From contig CALCTI010000696.1 in assembly GCA_937894105.1 (NCBI GenBank), positions 1-5,264 on the forward strand: a stretch of 5,264 nucleotides of DNA. The letters are read 5' to 3'. A program made the position numbers and the translations under genes. This document shows positions 1-4,974 of the stretch, piece by piece. The notes beneath the pieces are model-generated. The model did not search any database. It was not told the origin of the DNA and saw nothing but the letters and a program-made list of their open reading frames with translations. Each line of letters begins with the position of its first letter. The first letter of the stretch is position 1. Source of the stretch: an uncultured cyanobacterium (GTDB lineage Bacteria; Cyanobacteriota; Cyanobacteriia; CACIAM-69d).

Positions 1-4
1 AGCC

Positions 5-111
5 AGAAGCCTTATACAGTGGGGAATACACGCCCTTTCAAAACAAAAAAGACTAGGGGCTGAAACCCTTACGGCTCTTGACTTAGGGATTCAATTGATG
101 GCAGCCCCTAG
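5..111 (+). repeat. Copy 1 of a structured ~105-bp repeat, directly after rimM
   Basis: This stretch aligns with 1724-1827 in the same orientation. Both copies start with AGAAGCCTTA, share a GGGAA stretch about 16 bases in and an A-rich segment, then carry CTAGGGG at nearly the same distance (48 and 46 bases). Both close with a complementary C-rich CTAG arm after 57-58 bases. Here the arms 53-62 and 102-111 are a perfect 10-bp inverted repeat around a 39-base loop. The right arm ends one base from the rimM stop codon, so in the metF-rimM transcript the stem would form immediately after that stop. There is no T-run, so it is not a standard intrinsic terminator. Other internal helices seen in copy 2 are mostly lost here, so this copy looks more decayed. 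The left edge may lie outside the window. Confidence 0.65.
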
Positions 112-112
112 C

Positions 113-655
113 CTAGGGCAAATCCAACAGCCCTGGCGGCGGGGTGATTTCCACCCGTCTCTGGTCCAGATCCACCACGGGCACGATCGCCTCCACAAAG
201 GGAATTAGCACTGTGCGATCTCCCTGATCCAATTTTACCTCCAGTAAATCCTGGGCCTGGGTTTTTAAATCCACCACGATGCCCACCGCCTCCTGGGTGC
301 CCTGGTCCACCACGGTCATCCCCAGCAGGTCCAAATAATGAAACTCGCCCTCTTCCAAGGGGGGGCGATCGCTAGCGGGCACATATAAGGTTGCCCCCTG
401 CAATCCCTCGGCTGCCATGCGCGTATGGGTTCCCGCCAGCCTCAGGATATACACGGTGCCTTTGCCGTTAGCCCGCCCCGCCAGCAACTCTACCGGCTTG
501 GGCTCCGTCTGGGATACCTGGGCTCCCACAGGCAAAATCCAGCGAGTTCCCGGCTCTAAAAACCGCTCGGGAAACTCTGACTCGGGCTTAACTCGCACCT
601 CTCCCTTCAATCCCTGGGCCCCTACAACGATGCCAATGGTCAACCATTCTTCCAT
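113..655 (-). CDS. rimM: Ribosome maturation factor RimM
   Basis: Predicted product is the 30S assembly factor that binds ribosomal protein S19 and helps mature the 3' domain (head) of the small subunit in the cytoplasm. The 180-residue length is normal for the family. The N-terminal half begins WLTIGIVVGAQGLKGEVRV, the conserved RimM barrel opening with its G-x-H/Q-G-L-x-G-E pattern. The C-terminal half (from about residue 98, PPLEEGEFHYLDLLGM) is the PRC-barrel domain with the usual GEFYxxDLLG and LIPFVEAIVPxVD motifs. The ATG at 655 follows an AGGAGA ribosome site (667-672) by 11 bases. The gene starts 18 bases after the metF stop codon, so the two are almost certainly cotranscribed. In many bacteria rimM sits with rpsP and trmD, so pairing with metF is a lineage-specific arrangement. 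Nothing is missing or broken. Confidence 0.95.
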   Translation of the reverse strand: MEEWLTIGIVVGAQGLKGEVRVKPESEFPERFLEPGTRWILPVGAQVSQTEPKPVELLAGRANGKGTVYILRLAGTHTRMAAEGLQGATLYVPASDRPPLEEGEFHYLDLLGMTVVDQGTQEAVGIVVDLKTQAQDLLEVKLDQGDRTVLIPFVEAIVPVVDLDQRRVEITPPPGLLDLP

Positions 656-666
656 GGTTTTACGTG

Positions 667-672
667 TCTCCT
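667..672 (-). promoter_or_regulatory. rimM ribosome binding site
   Basis: AGGAGA on the minus strand, 11 bases before the rimM ATG and a few bases past the metF TAG stop. It is the strongest Shine-Dalgarno match in the operon. It suggests independent initiation on rimM within a metF-rimM message. Confidence 0.7.
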
Positions 673-673
673 G

Positions 674-1657
674 CTAAACCACAGACATTGTTGACGGCAG
701 AGGCTGGGTAGACTTTGCTCGCGATAGGGGCGGCAGGGCCACCATCGGCTGAATGCCTGCCATTGCCAATATTTCGGGAATCAAATCCTCTCGCCGTACC
801 GCCATCATATGGACCCCCTGGCACATTTTCCGGGCCATCTGTACCTGTTCTGCAGCGATCGCCATCCCCTCCCGCAGGGGATCCGACGCCTGGGCCAACC
901 GCTCAATGGTGGCATCGGGAATGGTTACCCCCGGCACCCGGCGATTTAAAAATAGGGCATTTTTCGCCGACTTCAGCAGAAAAATGCCCGCCAGCACCGG
1001 CTTGCCGCTGGGGACGGCAATTTTGTCCATAAACGCCGCCAACCGATCAAAATCGGAAATAAGCTGGCTTTGGAAAAACTCTGCCCCCGCCGCCACCTTT
1101 TTTTCAAACCGGCGCTGCAGCGCTGACCAGCTTTTCAGTTGGGGATCCACCGCTGCCCCAGGAAATAAATCCGTGGGACCATCGGGGAGCGATCGCCCCT
1201 GCCAGTCCTCGCCGCCGTTGAGTTTAGCGATCGCCGTCAACAGCCGCACCGACTCAAAGTCATACACCGCCTTTGCATCGGGCTGGTCTCCCGCCTTTAC
1301 CGGATCCCCCGTCAGGACCAGCACGTTGCGAATACCCAAAGCATGGGCCCCCATCAGGTCCCCCTGTAGGGCAATGCGGTTGCGATCGCGACAGGTGAGC
1401 TGATAAATAGGCTCAATACCCCGCTGAAGGAGCAACACCGCCGCCGCCAACGACGACATGCGCAACACTGCTCGGCTGCCATCGGTAATATTCACCCCGT
1501 GGGTCCACGGCTTCAGCACCTCCGCCATCGCCACCATATGGCCAGGATCGCCCCCCTTCGGCGGCATCACCTCCGCCGTCACCAAAAAGTCGCCGGACAA
1601 AGCAGCCTCACGAAATACCGTTAGCTGTGGTGTCAATTGTGGCGTCGCTTGTTGCAT
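674..1657 (-). CDS. metF: Methylenetetrahydrofolate reductase (MetF family)
   Basis: Predicted FAD-dependent TIM-barrel enzyme of the cytoplasm that reduces 5,10-methylene-THF to 5-methyl-THF, the methyl donor for methionine synthesis. It has 327 residues, within the range of bacterial MetF. The pattern TAEVMPPKG near residues 27-35 places Glu29 where E. coli MetF has its catalytic Glu (FEFFPP motif). QLTCRDRNR at 86-94 matches the family's strand HLTCxD. VLVLTGDP at 112-119 puts Asp118 at the flavin-tuning Asp of the LRGD loop. GVHMMAVRRE near the C-terminus matches the family's closing GVHFYTLN-type strand. The end is a Pro/Ser-rich tail of about 25 residues. The ATG at 1657 lacks a clear Shine-Dalgarno sequence but lies about 20 bases below a plausible promoter. 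It is first gene of an operon with rimM. The MPPKG signature differs from the enterobacterial form, so the electron donor cannot be assigned from sequence alone. Confidence 0.88.
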   Translation of the reverse strand: MQQATPQLTPQLTVFREAALSGDFLVTAEVMPPKGGDPGHMVAMAEVLKPWTHGVNITDGSRAVLRMSSLAAAVLLLQRGIEPIYQLTCRDRNRIALQGDLMGAHALGIRNVLVLTGDPVKAGDQPDAKAVYDFESVRLLTAIAKLNGGEDWQGRSLPDGPTDLFPGAAVDPQLKSWSALQRRFEKKVAAGAEFFQSQLISDFDRLAAFMDKIAVPSGKPVLAGIFLLKSAKNALFLNRRVPGVTIPDATIERLAQASDPLREGMAIAAEQVQMARKMCQGVHMMAVRREDLIPEILAMAGIQPMVALPPLSRAKSTQPLPSTMSVV

Positions 1658-1685
1658 CGCTAAAAAAGAGTCAAAAAGTGCTTAC

Positions 1686-1715
1686 AAATTAGGTGGTCCC
1701 TAGGCGCGTCGTCAA
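1686..1715 (-). promoter_or_regulatory. Candidate promoter of metF-rimM
   Basis: On the minus strand TTGACG (1710-1715) is followed after 18 bases by TAATTT (1686-1691). The -35 matches the sigma-70 consensus at five of six positions; the -10 keeps the key TA...T positions. Initiation would give a leader of about 20 bases before the metF ATG. The left edge of repeat copy 2 lies within about 10 bases upstream of the -35 box. Confidence 0.5.
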
Positions 1716-1723
1716 TTGAGTCT

Positions 1724-1827
1724 AGAAGCCTTACCCAGCGGGAAGTGCTGCACCCTGCCTAAAAATAAACTAGGGGTCGTAAACCTGTGGTGCAAGACTT
1801 TGAGATTTGACGAATAGCAGCTCCTAG
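1724..1827 (+). ncRNA. Copy 2 of the structured repeat, possible pseudoknotted RNA
   Basis: This is the better preserved copy of the repeat also found at 5-111. Three helices can be drawn. CTT-A-CCC (1730-1736) pairs with GGGAAG (1740-1745). TGCACC (1749-1754) pairs with GGTGCA (1789-1794). CTAGGGG (1770-1776) pairs with CTCCTAG (1821-1827). The last two interleave, forming a pseudoknot. Relative to copy 1 the long stem has two changes that turn G-C pairs into G-U pairs. Those wobbles only work in plus-strand RNA, hinting that the plus strand is transcribed. No coding potential is seen. The compact pseudoknotted layout, repetition and cyanobacterial host recall HEARO RNAs, the omega-RNA guides of IscB transposons that often occur as orphan copies. 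No IscB reading frame follows, so the family assignment is tentative. Confidence 0.45.
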
Positions 1828-2032
1828 AACTGAGAATGTATATATAAAGATGAGCCGCCATTCAGTACCAGTAGAAAGGATCGATGCGGTGCCAAGACAT
1901 CGCAAGGTGTGAACTCAGCTTGTGGCATTCCTATGAAGTGTAGCTTGTGACTGATTCTCGGTCATCGTAATTTTGAGGCCGCCCTGGTGATTCCTTGTAT
2001 AGCCAAAACCGTGACACACATTATCAATGGGG

Positions 2033-2077
2033 TTCAATATGTCAAAGTTCAACATGGAAAAATTCAACAGGTCCACG
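2033..2077 (+). repeat. Three imperfect 15-base tandem units
   Basis: Units at 2033-2047, 2048-2062 and 2063-2077 each begin TTCAA(C/T)A, the first two continuing with TG. In the plus frame they read FNMSK, FNMEK, FNRST. The period is a multiple of three, but the surrounding frame is only about 31 codons long, so coding is not supported. Confidence 0.45.
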
Positions 2078-2173
2078 GCAGTGACAATTCTCAGAAATGC
2101 GAAAGAAATCATCAAAGGGTAACGGCATAGGCAAGGTCGAAAAGAACGATCAATAATCGAAAAAGCCCATGTC

Positions 2174-2202
2174 TTGTCAAAGGTAATTAAGTCTGTTAAC
2201 TT
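2174..2202 (+). promoter_or_regulatory. Weak candidate promoter for tRNA-Phe
   Basis: TTGTCA (2174-2179) is followed after 17 bases by TTAACT (2197-2202). The -35 is good and the -10 is poor (three of six). Initiation would give a leader of roughly 40 bases before the mature tRNA, reasonable for a monocistronic tRNA gene. Confidence 0.3.
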
Positions 2203-2250
2203 AAGTGGGCGCTGATGGAGAGCGGGTTTGAGCCCTATCCCAAAAGCCGT

Positions 2251-2323
2251 GCCGGGATAGCTCAGCTGGTAGAGCAGAGGACTGAAAATCCTCGTGTCGG
2301 CGGTTCAAGTCCGCCTCCTGGCA
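2251..2323 (+). tRNA. tRNA-Phe (GAA anticodon)
   Basis: A complete 73-base cloverleaf. The acceptor arm pairs GCCGGGA with TCCTGGC (one G-U pair), with A as discriminator base. The D arm holds AGCTCAGCTGGTAGAGC. The anticodon stem GAGGA/TCCTC encloses CTGAAAA, putting GAA at tRNA positions 34-36 (2284-2286), which reads UUC and UUU. The T arm is GGCGG-TTCAAGT-CCGCC. The 3' CCA is not encoded and must be added by the nucleotidyltransferase. The gene appears monocistronic: a terminator lies 30 bases downstream and no other tRNA is adjacent. Confidence 0.97.
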
Positions 2324-2352
2324 TTATGAAAAATACAGGCTGAGTCCGTGAG

Positions 2353-2391
2353 CGAATCGGTTGTTTTTACCGATGTTCGTTTTTTTGTTTT
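2353..2391 (+). terminator. Rho-independent terminator after tRNA-Phe
   Basis: ATCGGT (2356-2361) and ACCGAT (2369-2374) form a perfect 6-bp stem with a 7-base loop. CGA (2353-2355) and TCG (2377-2379) extend it across a 2-base bulge. A tract of seven T, one G and four T follows at 2380-2391. Position and polarity fit termination of the tRNA-Phe transcript. Confidence 0.75.
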
Positions 2392-2530
2392 GGGCGATCG
2401 CTCCAGTTCGGATAACCCCAATCCAACTCTCACGATCCACCAAGGCACCGCAAGCTTGCACTGTTTTGGGATACGGAAAACCGGTTTTGCCCCTGTCGCA
2501 AAGGGAGAAAAGCCAGTGATAGCTTGGATC

Positions 2531-2548
2531 CGTTGTTAACGACGTCGT
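2531..2548. promoter_or_regulatory. Overlapping palindromes just upstream of the peroxiredoxin-like gene
   Basis: ACGACGTCGT (2539-2548) is a perfect 10-bp palindrome. CGTTGTTAACGACG (2531-2544) is a 14-bp palindrome with one mismatched pair. They end 18 bases before the ATG at 2567. Such symmetry could be an operator or a leader hairpin that affects translation, but I cannot link it to a known regulator. Confidence 0.3.
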
Positions 2549-2566
2549 CGAAAAACGGTTACCGCC

Positions 2567-3217
2567 ATGACTTTAGCTGAACAGTTACAGGCCTATCGCC
2601 AAAGCTTCCGGGAAAATGTGGCTGAAAATCTACAGGACACGATGGGAGCCGCCACAGCTGCCCTCAAGGCGTCAGGAATTTTAGACGGCGTGGCATCACA
2701 GGGACAGCCCGCGCCAGATTTTGAGCTTCCCAATGTCAAAGGATCGTCGGTGCGCCTGTCGGAAAAGGTGAACGCAGGACCGGTGATACTGTCGTTTTAC
2801 CGAGGTCAGTGGTGTCCCTATTGCAATTTGGAATTAAAAGCCCTGCAAAACGCATTGCCTGAGCTTGAAAAGCGAGGAGCCCAACTGATCGCGGTGTCTC
2901 CCCAAACCCCAGACAGTTCCCTATCCACAACGGAGAAAAACGAGCTGTCCTTTGAGGTGCTAAGCGACGAGGGGAATCAGGTGGCGCAACAGTATGGCTT
3001 GGTCTTTACACTGCCGGAAGAGCTGCGCCCCATTTATGCAGGCTTCGGCATTGATTTGCCCGCCCATAACGGCGACGACACTTTTGAACTGCCGATTCCT
3101 GCCACCTTCGTCATCGGAAAGGACGGGGCGATCGCCCTAGCCTTCGCCGACGCCGACTACACCCAGCGCGCAGAACCCGATGCCATTATCGCAGCCCTGG
3201 ACAAGCTGGCCCGTTAG
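2567..3217 (+). CDS. AhpC/TSA-family peroxiredoxin-like protein with CPYC motif
   Basis: A 216-residue soluble protein with a thioredoxin fold, probably a thiol peroxidase or disulfide reductase in antioxidant defence. Residues 1-45 are a helical N-terminal extension. The AhpC/TSA domain begins near GQPAPDFELPNVKG (46-59). The active site is FYRGQWCPYC with Cys83 and Cys86, the only cysteines in the chain. A standard peroxiredoxin has its peroxidatic Cys in a PxxxTxxC loop; a vicinal CxxC is the feature of the 'Prx-like' redoxin branch. The IPATFVIGKDG segment (near 176-186) carries the cis-Pro typical of thioredoxin folds. No signal peptide or membrane segment is visible. The ATG at 2567 has no obvious Shine-Dalgarno sequence but is preceded by palindromic DNA. 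It ends 10 bases from the convergent rpaA stop. The substrate cannot be inferred. Confidence 0.85.
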   Translation: MTLAEQLQAYRQSFRENVAENLQDTMGAATAALKASGILDGVASQGQPAPDFELPNVKGSSVRLSEKVNAGPVILSFYRGQWCPYCNLELKALQNALPELEKRGAQLIAVSPQTPDSSLSTTEKNELSFEVLSDEGNQVAQQYGLVFTLPEELRPIYAGFGIDLPAHNGDDTFELPIPATFVIGKDGAIALAFADADYTQRAEPDAIIAALDKLAR

Positions 3218-3227
3218 CCCCCATCGC

Positions 3228-3965
3228 CTAGGCCGACTCGCCCACAACCCGATCCGCCGACGCCGGTAGCTCTAGACAATAGCCAGCACCGTAAACGGTT
3301 TTAATATATTTCGGATGGCGCGGGTCTGGCTCAATCTTCGTCCGCAGGTGGCGCACGTGAACCCGAATGGTCTCAATGTCATCGTTGGGGTCGTATCCCC
3401 ACACTTCCTTCAAAATATCGCTAGGGGACACGGTTTGCCCGTGACGCTGAAGCAAACAGTGAAGCAGCTCAAACTCCAAATGGGTCAGCTTAACGGTTGC
3501 GTCAAACCAAATGGCTTCAAAGCGCTCCGGCACCAAGGTTAGGGGACCGTAATTTAAGATTTCGCTATGCTTGGCCGCTTGGGGAATTCGGTCAGTGCGC
3601 CGCAGCAGTGCCCGCACCCGCGCCAGCATTTCTTCAATTTCAAAGGGCTTTGTCAGATAATCGTCCGCACCAGCGTTAAAGCCCTCAACTTTATTCTGGG
3701 TCTGCCCCAGCGCCGTTAGCATCAAAATGGGAATATCTGCCGTGCGCTGGTCTCGCCGTAGCCGCTGACAAATCGTAAAGCCATCCACCTTGGGCAGCAT
3801 AATATCCAACACAATTAGGTCGGGGAGAAGCTGTAGCGCCAGGGCCTGCCCCTTCACACCATCAGGAGTTTGGCTGACATCGTAGCCCGCCATCTCCAAA
3901 TTGACCGCTACCAAATCAGCAATGGCAGGATCATCGTCAATTACGAGAATACGGGGCATAGACAT
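3228..3965 (-). CDS. rpaA: Response regulator RpaA (clock output, OmpR family)
   Basis: A two-domain DNA-binding response regulator. The receiver domain (about residues 4-125) shows the acidic pocket RILVIDDD, phospho-acceptor Asp54 in LIVLDIMLPKVDG, Thr84 and Lys106 in DDYLTKPFE. The OmpR/PhoB winged helix (about 140-235) has LTHLEFELLHCLL and the recognition segment ETIRVHVRHLRTKIE, ending KTVYGAGYCLELP. The sequence is very close to my recollection of Synechococcus RpaA, including RIPQAAKHSEILNYGPLTLVPERFEAIWF; Asp54 corresponds to its Asp53. Established role there: SasA and CikA set its phosphorylation under KaiABC control, and it drives dusk gene expression; it was also named for phycobilisome association. 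I chose the ATG at 3965 (MSMPRIL, 245 residues) because GGAG lies just upstream; the ATG at 3959 is also possible. An open extension to 4016 lacks family similarity and overlaps a TATAAT box. Confidence 0.93.
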   Translation of the reverse strand: MSMPRILVIDDDPAIADLVAVNLEMAGYDVSQTPDGVKGQALALQLLPDLIVLDIMLPKVDGFTICQRLRRDQRTADIPILMLTALGQTQNKVEGFNAGADDYLTKPFEIEEMLARVRALLRRTDRIPQAAKHSEILNYGPLTLVPERFEAIWFDATVKLTHLEFELLHCLLQRHGQTVSPSDILKEVWGYDPNDDIETIRVHVRHLRTKIEPDPRHPKYIKTVYGAGYCLELPASADRVVGESA

Positions 3966-4015
3966 TAAACTCCGGCGGTGCTTGTCACAAAAATTTATAA
4001 AACGTAATCGCAGCA

Positions 4016-4021
4016 ATTATA
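4016..4021 (-). promoter_or_regulatory. Proximal TATAAT box upstream of rpaA
   Basis: A perfect minus-strand -10 hexamer about 50 bases before the rpaA start. No good -35 lies 16-18 bases upstream, so it would need an activator or an alternative sigma factor. Confidence 0.35.
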
Positions 4022-4043
4022 TCTTGCGATTTCTAATAGTGGG

Positions 4044-4049
4044 ATTATA
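4044..4049 (-). promoter_or_regulatory. Distal TATAAT box upstream of rpaA
   Basis: A second perfect minus-strand -10 hexamer, 28 bases upstream of the first. Again no recognisable -35 is present. Two such boxes suggest that rpaA has its own, possibly activator-dependent, promoter region. Confidence 0.35.
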
Positions 4050-4080
4050 AGTGTAGCTTTTCTGGACTTTAGGTGGGGGC

Positions 4081-4245
4081 GCTAAACCGTCATACACCTT
4101 AAGAAAGATGCGAGAGTGTTTGTTTTGTTTGCAACAAACTGACAAAAATTGCGCTTCTGTTAACAACAGTCCTTGAGAAAATCTTAGGAAAGCGGGAAAT
4201 CTGGCGTGTACTTAAGAAGGTCTTGCATTAAGCAGAAAGCTGGCA
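4081..4245. other. AT-rich spacer upstream of rpaA with small hairpins
   Basis: No gene is seen between the rpaA promoter region and the end of the HAS-barrel gene. It holds two inverted repeats: GTTTGTT (4118-4124) with AACAAAC (4133-4139), and CTGTT (4157-4161) with AACAG (4165-4169). Neither is followed by a clear T-run on the minus strand. They could be regulator sites or weak termination structures. Confidence 0.35.
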
Positions 4246-4257
4246 TTAAGCAGAAAG
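4225..4257. repeat. 18-bp tandem duplication across a stop codon
   Basis: GCATTAAGCAGAAAG occurs at 4225-4239 and 4243-4257, an 18-base period. On the minus strand the inner copy encodes the terminal Leu-Ser-Ala-stop of the HAS-barrel gene, and the outer copy repeats those codons and stop in frame just after it. The perfect identity implies a recent slippage duplication. Confidence 0.75.
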
Positions 4258-4911
4258 GTTGATTTGTCCCATGATGGCGCGCAGGCGATCATAGTCGTCC
4301 TTGAGAAGGATGCTGAGCTGACGACCGGCTTGGATGAGCCACCGGCGATCGCCCCCTCGTGTTTGGTAAATATTCCGCAGTACCGCAGCAATTAGAGCGT
4401 CGTTGGGCAGTCCGGGAAATTGCAGCAGGGTGCGCAGAAGATCAAAGGTTTCGGTGAAGGCGATCGCCAATTCCGGTTCACAGCCATACACCCCTTGGTG
4501 AACCTGGGGCGGGCGGGCGGGTAAGTAGTGATAAAAGCTGGTGGGAGGTGGGCTCGCTTGCTATTTGTCGGGGGTATATCCGGCGATCGCCACTTCAAAT
4601 TCTGTTTTGAGCATGGCGAAAATTTGGGGCTGTTGTTCCCGCAGTTGATCGATAGACAGCCCCAGGGCCGTGGCCCGATGCACCGAATCAATGGGGCTAG
4701 TGGCGGTATGATAAACCACTCCTAGGATGCAATGTCCCGATTCTTCGTCCTGGGCACGTACCCAGCTGCCAAAGGCGGGCGCTGCGGGAAAATCCAGTGT
4801 ATCGGGCGCGAGGCATTGGGCTACAAAATGGGTGGTGGCGTTGGCAATCACTTCGCCGATATGGTTGGGCGCGCGATCGCCAGCGGCAAACTGAGGCAGG
4901 GGCAAACGCAT
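4246..4911 (-). pseudogene. HAS-barrel-type cyanobacterial protein interrupted by an in-frame TAG
   Basis: An ATG at 4911 opens 116 codons (MRLPLPQFAAGDRAPNHIGE to VAIAGYTPDK), then TAG at 4561-4563. The same frame continues without further stops for 104 codons to TAA at 4246. The bridge QASPPPTSFYHYLPARPPQ, followed by VHQGVYGCEPELAIAF and, near the end, LLKDDYDRLRAIMGQ, looks like the natural C-terminal half of the protein. With the stop ignored the product is 221 residues, matching my recollection of cyanobacterial HAS-barrel proteins of about 210-220 residues. The N-terminal part has the expected barrel features, FGSWVRAQDEESGHCILGVVY and REQQPQIFAMLKTEF. The function of the family is unknown. 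No membrane segment is seen. If the stop is real, only the 116-residue barrel piece would normally be made; the 81-codon remainder starts at a GTG (4491). Loss, readthrough and sequencing error all remain possible. Confidence 0.7.
4561..4563 (-). other. In-frame amber codon within the HAS-barrel gene
   Basis: Reads AAA TAG CAA GCG on the minus strand. The frame before and after is the same (72 bases, 24 codons, to the downstream GTG). A single change from CAG (Gln) or TGG (Trp) would create it. The following CAA is partly like the TMV-type leaky context UAG-CAR-YYA, but GCG does not match YYA. Confidence 0.8.
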
Positions 4912-4926
4912 TGGTTTGACCTATTT

Positions 4927-4974
4927 GAACGACTGAAATTGGTGAACGACTGAAATTGGTGAACGATTGAGATT
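4927..4974. repeat. 17-bp tandem repeats between ndhS and the HAS-barrel gene
   Basis: GAACGACTGAAATTGGT occurs twice perfectly (4927-4943 and 4944-4960), followed by a diverged partial third unit (4961-4974) that reaches the ndhS stop codon. The repeats fill nearly the whole gap before the downstream start. They resemble the short tandem repeats common in cyanobacterial intergenic DNA. Confidence 0.85.

Larger units (their letters stand above)
1831..2250. other. Gene-poor spacer between the repeat and tRNA-Phe
   Basis: About 420 bases in which I find no convincing gene. Short open frames exist on both strands (minus 1915-2115, 66 codons; plus 2027-2122, 31 codons), but neither has a recognisable product and they overlap each other. 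Visible structure includes a small hairpin CGATG/CATCG (1882-1902), an 8-base direct repeat AGCTTGTG (1917-1924 and 1942-1949), and a 15-base periodic segment at 2033-2077. The stretch is lower in G+C than the flanking genes and has no HIP1 site. It may be the decayed remainder of a mobile element that began with the structured repeat. Confidence 0.5.
365..4880. repeat. HIP1 octamers (11 scattered copies)
   Basis: Perfect GCGATCGC sites start at 365, 855, 1189, 1227, 1382, 2394, 3128, 4345, 4460, 4583 and 4873. All but 2394 are inside genes. Less than one is expected by chance in this length. HIP1 enrichment is a known trait of many cyanobacterial genomes. The interval 1390-2393, which includes repeat copy 2 and the gene-poor spacer, has none. 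Confidence 0.95.

Noticed and set aside
753..1403. 216-codon plus-strand frame opposite metF
   Set aside because: Antisense shadow of a well-supported metF; its composition is Ser/Arg/Pro-rich as expected for such shadows.
1915..2115. 66-codon minus-strand frame in the gene-poor spacer
   Set aside because: Low-complexity content comes from the 15-base repeats; there is no ribosome site or recognisable domain.
2027..2122. 31-codon plus-strand frame (MGFNMSKFNMEK...)
   Set aside because: Too short, overlaps the opposite frame, and has no Shine-Dalgarno sequence or family match.
2348..2539. 63-codon plus-strand frame from a GTG between tRNA-Phe and the peroxiredoxin-like gene
   Set aside because: It contains the tRNA terminator hairpin and T-run, has no ribosome site and resembles no protein I know.
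3213..3240. Bidirectional terminator between the peroxiredoxin-like gene and rpaA
   Set aside because: Only an 8-bp palindrome GCCTAGGC (3226-3233) is present, overlapping the rpaA stop, with no loop or T-run.
3966..4016. N-terminal extension of RpaA by 17 residues
   Set aside because: The extension lacks similarity to RpaA and overlaps a TATAAT box; a GGAG site lies just before the ATG at 3965.
4501..4563. Frameshift in the G-rich run (about 4507-4521) as cause of the gene split
   Set aside because: Frame is preserved: the TAG and downstream GTG are 72 bases apart and the intervening codons read as natural protein.
4392..4691. 99-codon minus-strand frame overlapping both halves of the HAS-barrel gene in another phase
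   Set aside because: The translation does not look like protein, while the other phase reads sensibly on both sides of the TAG.
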